Below are positions 55,617-64,000 of a DNA stretch of 64,000 nt, piece by piece (within the stretch, counting starts at the first letter, position 1; the number at the start of each line of letters is the position of its first letter). Made by a program: the position numbers and the translations under genes. The stretch comes from Halicephalobus mephisto (lineage: Eukaryota; Nematoda; Chromadorea; Rhabditida; Panagrolaimidae), in NCBI GenBank assembly GCA_009193035.1, contig SWDT01000060.1, positions 1 to 64,000 of the forward strand, in the 5' to 3' direction. The notes beneath the pieces are model-generated. The model did not search any database. It saw nothing but the letters and a program-made list of their open reading frames with translations, and was not told the origin of the DNA.

Positions 55617-58600
55617 CTAGCTGAATCCGAAACCCCCTATACTTGACTGTCTGGCCAACATAGGGTTACCCGTGGGCGGATTAGAACTGGAGGACGTTGT
55701 TAATGAATTTAGAGATAATCCAAGTCCAGGAGGGGCGAGGAGATTACCAGCAGCCTGAATTTGGGCCTGTTGTTGAGCTTGAACAGCAACTGCGAGTTGT
55801 TGAATCATGGCTGCTGAGGTTGTTGCCTGAGGGGATGAGGACTGGACAATGAAGGGAGTAAGTTTTTGAGCAAAGGCAGCGGCTGCAGCTGCGGCTAAGT
55901 TATTTGAAGAAGATTGGGGAGTCAGAGTGGTGGGGGTAAGAGGCTTGAATGCGCTGGCCCTGTCGGTTGCCGTTGTTCCGAGGAGATTCGGGATATTCGG
56001 GGTCGAACGACACATGAAGTCCGGTTGGAGTTGAGCTAAAAAATATAACAATTATTGAATATAAAAAACTTTAGAAGTGGACAACTTTCCAAACAGTCTA
56101 TAATCGTCTTACACTAATGCACTCTTGATAGTGGTCTTACTAAGCTAAGTCAAGATTTTTCAAAACATTCTACAATTGCTTGGTGCCTTTGATTTAGATC
56201 TTGGTAGATTGGTCCGAACCCTTTTAGAACTCCTTCAAGAAAGTGCAAAAATTATACTCTTCAAATATTCAACATCATTTCTGTTCTTTCTCATGCTTAG
56301 TTTACATAAAGAGATACATTACTCCTCTTGTTTACGTGTACCCCACTCATTCTAACAATGTGACAAAAATAACTGAAGAACTCACCATCAAGACTTCTTC
56401 CCATTTGAGCTAGTTTCATCTGCTGTTGGGCATTGTTGTAGAGGGTGGATAAAGCTGCATTCTGAGCCGCGGCAGCTGCTGCAGCGAAAACAGCAGCGTC
56501 AGTGCTGTCATTCGAGATTGTGGCTTGAGGGACCAATTTAGGAACTTGTAGTTGTTGGGCGAAGATAGAGTTAGAGTTTCCGAGTTGATTTGTCTGGGAG
56601 GAAGTCGGGAATTGAGGGGCTGCAGTGTTCGGCTGGGGTTCTGGAGTTAGAAGAGGCGAGCGGGAATTGAGAGAAAGTTGCCCGATATTGAGTTGCAGTT
56701 GATCTGTTCCCGAAGGAAGAGGAGAACCATCTGGACGCAAGTGGGTCCTCATGTGACGAGTGATCATGTCTCGGCGAGACGCAGAATAACAGCATTGAGG
56801 GCATCTGTAAGGCTTCTCTCCTGTGTGGGTCCTCTGGTGGGTGCTCAAGTGATCAGATCTTGAGAACACTTGTCCGCAAATAAGACAACTGTAGGGCTTA
56901 ACTCCTGTATGAAGCCTCATATGTCTTGTTAACATGTCAGATCTTCCGAAACTCTTCGAACACATGGTGCATTTGTGTGTTTTAGAGTTCTCATCGTTGA
57001 CAGAAGCTGATCGATCCCGATGTCTGCTTGCGATATGTTTGGCCAATCTGTCATGCATTGCGAAAGCCTGTCCACAGTGTTCACAGACGAAAGACTGCTC
57101 TTGGACGGATTGAGAAGCGACTCCACTGACGTCAGTTTCAGAATGACTTCTTCTGAAGAGTGATTGTCGTTGTTGAGCAGTTCCTTCCGCAAGCATCTTA
57201 GCTAACTCCCGCATATCTGTTTGAGGAGGGGCTAACATTGCTGGATTTACTACCCCAACAGAGGGGACTTTAAGAAGATTACTGGAGTCTTGTTGCATAG
57301 GAACAAGGCTGTTTCGGAGAATCTCCAGAGCTGCAGCTTGTTGCTTGAGCCATTCTTCCACTTGTCTTTGACGTTCCCTTCCTAAGTCCGCCGCATTGAA
57401 TAATTCAGCAAACGTCGGTTCTGGAGGAGGTTCCTCAATTGTCGGCTGTCTAGAAACTTGAGTAGAAACACTAGCGTTCATCAAATCGTTCTCTTCTTGA
57501 TCAACAGAAGATAGAGGGTTCTGTTTCCCGCTGTCGACAGTGGTTATAGAATCAGAACTTTGTTGGAAATGTTTCAGATTTTCGTGGTCTTCTAAGCACT
57601 GTTGCAGTAGTCGTTTACGGTAATGTCCGGGTCTGGGAGAAGGAACCCGATTGGAAGTAACTGGGACACTAATCGTAGAGTGATTTATGGTAGTATCCAT
57701 TCGTTCGCTATTGTTCATTTCTCCTTCTGATCTCGACCGTTCTCGTGAGTCGATGTCAAGACTCATCTGGGGCATAAGTAAGTCGTGATTAATAGTGTCT
57801 GCTCGATTGCTCATCGAACTTCTGGATCTTATTTGATCGAAGCTGAAGTGGAGGTGCCGAGTGGGCATAGGACTCATATTTGGAGATCTCTGTGAATACG
57901 GCGTTTCGGATTCATCGGAAAAAGGAGAGAACGGAGCGGGGGAGAGGATTGTTCCTGGAGAAAGCAGATCTTTGGGGCAGATGTCAGAATCCCCGTCGTA
58001 GTCACTAGAAGATTTCTTGAAGTCTCTAAACGAAGTCCAATGAGGTCCTAAGCCCGATTGGGTGATGGATATGGAACTCCGGGGACTAGACCCGAGATCA
58101 GAAGTCGGATAAGAAGGAGAAAGAGGTGAAAGTTTGTTGAAATCCATGCTGGGAACAAAATTAGGGCTCAGCTAAAATTAAAAAATTAGCTCAAAATTAA
58201 AAACTTGATAACTAACCAAATCAAGTCTCTGAAGTCCGTCAACGTAGAGACTATTCGGTTTCCTTCGACCACCAGGAGAAGTGGGAGAAGAGGGAGCACT
58301 GGGTCCTTGTTCGCAAATCAATGGAGGGGTCTGAAAACGACCAATTACGTCACTCAATCTTTCATTATTTTATCCTTTAACCCCACGTGTTGAATGTGCC
58401 ACAAATAAAAAAGTTTAAAGATAACAGGAATGCAGGGCCAGATTGATGGATTAGGAATCGATCGAAGCAAAAGCAAAAATTAAAAGTTCATCTAGAGATT
58501 CTTCGAAGATGAGTCAGACTTTTATTTACAAAATAATAGACTCAAAAAACAAATTTCGATGATATCATTTTGATTCAGAACAGTGACTATTTTAAAGTAA

Positions 58601-61600
58601 ATTTAACTTTCCCAGTCACTATCCCGAATGGACAATATTTATTTTTTTAAATATTTTAAATCTCATCGCGAAAATTAATTTTATAATTTAAAAATTACAG
58701 TATAAATTTTAAAATGGATTTTGGAAGAACATTTTATCCAATCGATAATTGTCAGACTGATTAGAAATCCTTGACTTGTCATCAAGTCAAAAAATAAACG
58801 CGCAGTAAGTTTTCCGACTCTCGGAACTGATCCGGAACAATGAAAGCCAGTCGAGGAGTCGATCGAGGGCGGCGGTGGCGTTCCTCGGTGTCAGCCACCT
58901 TTGACGACAACAGGCAGAGGCGGAGCAGCTGTGATCCAGGAGACTTCTAAGTTTTAAGAAAAGAAACAAGTGCTCTTTTTCTCAAAAAACAAATTTTTTT
59001 ACTTGTGTGAAAATTGACTTGTACAGACAATTTTCAAGAGCTTTTGAGATTTAAAAAAATTTAAAATTAAAAAAAATTTAAAAATCACCGATCACATGAT
59101 GTTCAACTTTTTGAATTTCGATGTGGAAAAGAGGAATTTAAGTGACTTTTAGTGTTTTCAATTTTTAAAGTTAAAAAATATTTTAAAGTTTACAAAAAAT
59201 AAAATCATAAAAAAAATAATTTCGGGGATTTTCGTTCTAGGAATCATGGGTCATTAAAATCGACGAAAAATTAAAAATAAATAAATAGACTGAAAAATTT
59301 AAAAACAATAATTTTAGTTAATATTTTTCTTTCAGAACCTAATTTTAGTCAATGTTTTTTAGGACTTTGGTTAACGTTTTCTTTTCGGGACCTAACTTTG
59401 GTTAATATTTTCTTTTCGGGACCTAACTGGTTAATATTTAAAAAAATTTAATTTCAAGAATTATTTTCTTTTCGGGATCTAACTTTAGTTAACATTTTCT
59501 TTTCGGGACCTGACTTATTAATATCTTCTTTTTAAAGCCTAATCTCAAGTGATATTTTCTTTTCGGGATCTAACTTAAGTTAACATTTTCTTCTCGGGAC
59601 CTAACTGGTTAATATTTTTTCAAAATTTAATTTCAAGTATTATTTTCCTTTCAGAACCTAACTTTAGTTAATATTTTCTTTTCAAGACATGACTGGTTAA
59701 TATCTTCTTGTCAAAACCTAACTTTAATTTTTTCTCCAAGAAGTGAACTTTGCAATTTCGTTTTTGTCCCTAATCTATACTCAGGTTTTTTAAAATCAAA
59801 AAGAACGATCAAAGTTTAAAATATTTTTCAAAGAAATTCTCAGAATTCCGAAACCTTCTCAAGTATTTGGTAAACTCGTTTCAAGGATACTCAATACTTC
59901 CTATCAATTTGCCCACGCGTGAGAAAGACTTAACTTAAAAGATCCAGTCGGGACCAAAACTGTAAACAAGATGCAAAGCTCAAACTAATAAAAAAGAAAA
60001 TTTGTGCCGGGTCGAACCAGTCTCATAAAAACTATTTTGGTCTCAAGTCGAAAACTCTTTGAAAAGCCGCCAGACTGGATCAGGTGTTCAAAAAAGCGAG
60101 ATATCTTGTGACCAAGGATAAAGTTAAGAACATTAGACAAAAGGTCATTATGGAACCTGTTCAAGGAATCATAATTTTGAAAACAATTGTTGCAACAGGT
60201 GGAAAAAACGAAATTTCAAAACGTGATTATGATCTGTCAGGAAGTGAATTTTAATCTTGGCAAAATGTCAAGGGTTTTTGAAGTAAGTTTGATGAGTAAC
60301 TCCCAAAAAAAAGTATATGGTATATAATGTATAGATACATTAAAACAGCTCCGATATATCAGATACGTTTTATTTAATGCACTAGTACAGTAAGTTGATA
60401 TCGGTATATTAAATATAATGTATCTGATACAGTAGGATCGTTGTAATGCATCGATGTATTAAGTTGATATCGGTGCATTATATTCAATAAATCTACGCAG
60501 TAAGTTGATATCGATACATTAAGTATAATATATTTGATACATTAAAACGGTTCTGATATATAGGATATATTAAGTTGATATAGGTATATTAGATATAATG
60601 CATTTGATACATTAAAACAACTCTGATGTATTGAATGTAATAAATTCAATACATCGATATATTAAGTTGATATAGGTATATTAGATATAATGCATTTGAT
60701 ACATTAAAACAACTGTGATGTATCGAATGCAATATATTCAATACATCGATATAATAAGTTGATATAGGTATATTAAATACAATTTTCTTGATACATCGGA
60801 GCTATTTTAATGTATCCACACATTAAGTTGATATCAGTGTATTGTATTCACTGTATCTATACATTAAATATAATGTATCCTATATATTAGAGTCGTTTTA
60901 ATATATCCTTTTTGTGCGTGAGAAATGAAGGAAGAAGATAATTATTAGGTTATATTTTATACTTTTTAAAGTTTTTTTAATTTAAAAGAAGTTTTATAAA
61001 AATGATAATATTATAAAAAGTTCAAAACATATGTTGTTACGTAATAGTAGTTTTAGCCAGGTTTTCGAGAACGTTTAGTTTCAAGTATCAGTTGCGAAAT
61101 TACACTGTTTTAAAAAGTAGAAATAAGTATTTTTACGAGGTTGTCTTGATACAAATTTTCAAGATTTTCTAAAAACTTCGGAAATTTCAACTTTTGCACG
61201 TTGATTACAAATCTTCATTGTAGTTTGAAAAAGTTTAAAAATTCTCAAATTCTGGAAATTTTGACGAATTTCGATTAAATTCTGTAAATTTTCAAAAATT
61301 TCCACGGAATTGTAGTCAAATAAATATGAAAATTAAAAATAGACATTTTGCAAAATGATCTCAAACATGAATATTTAGAATTTTATAAAATTCTGAATTT
61401 CGAAATTTTTATTAAATTTTGGAAATTTTCAAATTTCTGTAAAATTTCAAAAATTTTCATGGAATTTTAGATAAATGTGAAAATAAAAAACGATCAAACT
61501 TGAATATTTAGAATTTTATAAAATTCTGAATTTCGAAAGATTCCAAGTCTACTGTATTCTGGAAGATTCTAAAAGGACCGATTGCAGATTCCTGTCATGT

Positions 61601-62056
61601 TGCAATATGCAATAGAAAAATATAAATTTCCATTGTTCTCGTTTTTCCAAAAGGGTACATTCGGTGTTAATTTAATATTAAAATTTAATTTTCGTTATTT
61701 TTTCTAAATTTCCATAAAACCGAACTTACTCGACAAAAAATTCCTCTTTCTGGGGGATCCTGAGGCGTCTCCCCGTCACACTGAACCTGCAGCGTCGGGG
61801 ACTTGGGTCTGAACCCGGAATCCGCGTCAATGTGCAGAGGAGAGTACAGAACGGTCGTTGTGAGACCTTTGTTGTTGGAAGACTCATCTGACATTTCGCA
61901 GTCTTCTGAAGTCGAAGGTTTCATAGAAGACGGATGTTTTGCATTCAGACAATTGACGCTTAAAAACGCCGAATTCGAATTAAACTGAAGAAACGGAGGA
62001 TTTGCAGAAGCCGATCGTGGTGGGAGATCCCCATTGGCCAGCTTCAGAAGGTCCAT
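55617..62056 (-). CDS. C2H2 zinc-finger transcription factor
   Basis: Four exons (62056-61730, 58330-58217, 58171-56386, 56035-55617) join in frame to 881 residues. The N-terminal half is Ser/Pro-rich low-complexity sequence. Four C2H2 fingers lie at about residues 505-625: CEHC...HIASRH, then CTMC...HMRLH, CLIC...HQRTH and CPQC...HMRTH. Fingers 2-4 are joined by TGVKPY and TGEKPY linkers, so they form one DNA-binding array; finger 1 is set apart by an 18-residue Ser/Asp linker. The recognition helices contain [16 protein letters not shown] and RRDMITRH. The C-terminal region is rich in Gln and Ala runs, as in transcriptional regulators. I recognise the class but not the orthologue. The first intron is 3.4 kb and holds a GC-rich island. 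The third intron (56036-56385) is simple sequence. Confidence 0.88.
58760..58965 (-). promoter_or_regulatory. GC-rich island in intron 1 of the zinc-finger gene
   Basis: About 200 bp of near-balanced composition in AT-rich DNA includes, on the minus strand, CACAGCTGCTCC (E-box CAGCTG), GGTGGCTGACACC and CACCGCCGCCCTCGATCG. A short minus-strand ORF (58969-58787) crosses it without a domain. It is most likely an internal promoter/enhancer or an alternative first exon about 430 bp before exon 2. This is inference from composition and position. Confidence 0.35.
59330..59720 (-). repeat. Tandem repeat of ~60 bp in zinc-finger intron
   Basis: About seven copies carry AACTTTAGTTAATATTTTCT and TTTCGGGACCTAACTGGTTA in varying combinations. 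It lies in intron 1. Confidence 0.65.
60305..60915. mobile_element. Satellite-bearing CACAAAAAA-type element, decayed copy
   Basis: The left end AAAAAAAAGTATATGGTATA and the right end (other strand) GCACAAAAAGGATATATTAA resemble the ends of 28379-29544. The interior is a degenerate repeat of TTAAGTTGATATCGGTRTATT and GATACATTAAAACARCTC, related to the spacer of the composite copies at 27178 and 46654. TA duplication is not clear. It lies in zinc-finger intron 1. Confidence 0.5.
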
Positions 62057-62800
62057 AACAAATCAAACGAAGAAAAAAATAAAAATTTTATTTCCTCAAT
62101 TTCGGCAGATTGATTATGAAGATATAGTCTGAAATTAAATTAATTTTAAACATATTAATATAAAATCACAAAAATAAAAGGAAGAAAAAACAGTTTATAA
62201 TCGGTAGAACTCGATCGATGGGGCTGATAAAAATGGAAAACCGGCGAAACAGGGTTTTTAACACGAATCGGAAGGTCCCTAATTTGGCGATTACACAAGA
62301 GGAGCAAAAATCGAAGCATGAGGGAGTTCAACAGATCAAAAGTAGATCAGTATTTTATCAAAAACAATTTTTAGATAAAAAAGTAAATTTCTAAATACAC
62401 AAAAATAAAATTTCAAATATATAAAAAATTTAAAAAAAAACTAATATATAAAAATAAAATAAAAAAATATATAAAAATAAAATAAAAAAATATATAAAAA
62501 TTAAAAATTTAAAAAATATTTAAAAATAAAAAATTTTTTAAATATATAAAAAATAAAAAAAATATATAAAAATTAAAAATTTTTTAAATATATAAAAATT
62601 AAAAATTTGTAAAAATAAAAAAATAAATTCCAAAAAATTTGAAAAAATATAAAATTGAAGAAAATTAAGAAGATTAGGAAAATTTTTAAATTTAAAGAAG
62701 CCAGAAAATTTGCAAATTCTACAGGATTTAGTAATCACAAAAATTTTAATTGAAAAGGATTCATTTAATCTTATCATTTAATTTTTAGAGCTAATCCAAT
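62057..62800. other. AT-rich region upstream of the zinc-finger gene
   Basis: Presumed promoter side of the zinc-finger gene. A less AT-rich strip (62190-62340) could hold promoter elements, but I recognise none. The stretch 62390-62640 is a simple AAAATATATAAAAATTAAAA-type repeat. Confidence 0.35.
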
Positions 62801-62959
62801 GCTTGTGAATAAGTATTTGGTAGTACAATTTTAGTACACGTGATTGTAAAACTACGAGATTCGGTTCCTGGCTGAAGATTTCAAGTCTTGTTAATCGAGA
62901 AAGAGGTCTCACAAAACAAATCAACAATTAGGATCATATAATTTTAAAATCGGATTCTA

Positions 62960-63290
62960 AAAACTGAGATCAACCCTAATATCAAACTCTAAAAATTCTG
63001 ATCAACTCTGAAGTTGGGCTCTAAGAACTCATATTAATCACAATGTTGAATTTATTAACCCTAATATCAAGCTCTAAAAATTCTGATCAACCCTAATATC
63101 AAACTCCAAGAACTCTGATCAACCCTAATATCAAGCTCTAAGAACTCTAATCAATCTTAATATCCAACTCTAAAAACTCTAATCAATCTTAATATCAAAT
63201 TCCAAGAACTCGGATCAACCCTAATGTTGAGTTCATCAACCTTATTACCAAATTCTAAGAACTTTGATCAACCTTAATGTCAGGTTCTTT
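62960..63290. repeat. ~40-bp tandem repeat
   Basis: About eight copies read CTCTAAGAACTCTGATCAAC then CCTAATATCAAG, with substitutions. The remainder to 64000 is AT-rich; no gene was seen. Confidence 0.7.
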
Positions 63291-64000
63291 ACAATAAGCT
63301 AATTTATGAAAAGAAAAACCGTGTCAAAATATATCTAAGATCAAAATTGAAAATTTAAATGTCCTATTTTTGTATCGTGTAATATTGTACTGAAAAATAA
63401 AATTTGCACAATGCGGGAAAAACCCTAAAAAGAAGAATCCAATGCATATGAACGAAACAAGAACCGAAACCCTCTGGCTACAACCCGGTGTGACGTATTT
63501 GGTCGTTATTGGAACAGAAAAATCAAAAATTTTTGTTCATTTTCGTCAAGGACGCGTGTAGGCGAATTTTAAAAAAATCAGTATAGTCTTGTTCCAAAAA
63601 TAAAATTAATTTTTCACTCAAAATATTTCAAATTTTTTATACTTTTAAAATCACTAAAAATATTTATAAAAAAATAATTTTATTCAAAATAAAAAATTTA
63701 CTCAATTGGTCCCGAATGGAAAATTTTAAAAAAATTTTAAATAAATTAAATTTTAAAAAAAAATTTTAAATAAATTAAATTTTTTAATTTTTAAATAAAT
63801 TAAATTTTAAAAAATTTTAAATAAATTAAATTTTAAAAAATTTTTAAATTAATTTTTAACAAAAAATTGAAATTTTATATTTTTTAGAAAAAAATAAAAT
63901 TAACTAAAAATAAATTTGCAAATTTTGAAGTTAATTTTCTTTTTCGAAGATCACAAAAATTAATTTTTAACTTTATTGATTTAAACTTTTTCGAAAATCT

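Noticed and set aside
62808..62890. tRNA-like word GAGATTCGGTTCC
   Set aside because: No matching acceptor or anticodon stems could be drawn.

Overview
The window is nuclear DNA of a nematode, most likely a rhabditid relative of Caenorhabditis. The protein genes are intron-rich, with many short introns (34-50 nt) ending in TTTTCAG or TTTTTAG. Non-coding DNA is very AT-rich. The window also carries nematode-type srh chemoreceptors, TWK potassium channels, TTAGGC telomere-type repeats and nuclear tRNA genes. By direct reading of splice phases I could rebuild eleven protein-coding genes. The ten genes read from start codon to stop all give exon sums divisible by three; only the first gene (CTD phosphatase) lacks an assured 5' end.

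Layout. 1-6.0 kb: scpl-1-like small CTD phosphatase (+), with its 5' exons uncertain and a cluster of palindromic repeats upstream. 6.6-11.7 kb: a two-pore (TWK) potassium channel (+) with two non-canonical selectivity filters and transposon fold-backs in an intron. 12.9-18.0 kb: CHD1-type chromatin remodeller (-). 19.5-21.1 kb: PDI-3/ERp57 ER disulfide isomerase (-), with a GC-rich putative promoter near 22.4-22.7 kb. 24.0-34.9 kb: IFT144/WDR19 homologue (dyf-2, +), 15 exons, preceded by a perfect X-box; its introns hold a tRNA-Trp, a tRNA-Glu, a 1.2-kb transposon carrying a 69-bp satellite, a solo-LTR-like repeat and interstitial telomeric repeats. 35.2 kb: tRNA-like element. 35.4-36.4 kb: IMPACT homologue (-). 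37.9-39.1 kb: MNX/HB9-type homeobox gene (+). 41.8-54.2 kb: accessory block with three srh-type chemoreceptors, a small secreted LysM-domain protein and several solo LTRs. 55.6-62.1 kb: C2H2 zinc-finger transcription factor (-) with a 3.4-kb first intron. 62-64 kb: AT-rich DNA and a short tandem repeat.

Functional view. The block from 1 to 39 kb contains conserved, single-copy type genes (transcription and chromatin, ER folding, cilia, translation control, neuronal identity). From memory, the C. elegans counterparts of scpl-1, chd-1, pdi-3, impt-1 and ceh-12 all lie on chromosome I, with chd-1 and pdi-3 as neighbours, so the window probably represents the same ancestral linkage group; dyf-2 (chromosome III in C. 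elegans, also from memory) is the exception. The 41-54 kb block is typical fast-evolving chemosensory gene territory. No operon, CRISPR, or viral gene was seen. The most unusual signals are the altered TWK pore, the nested satellite-bearing transposon family with CACAAAAAA ends, solo LTRs with intact 5-bp target duplications, TTAGGC runs inside a gene, and a 7-base palindrome TACNGTA that recurs in introns and exons throughout.
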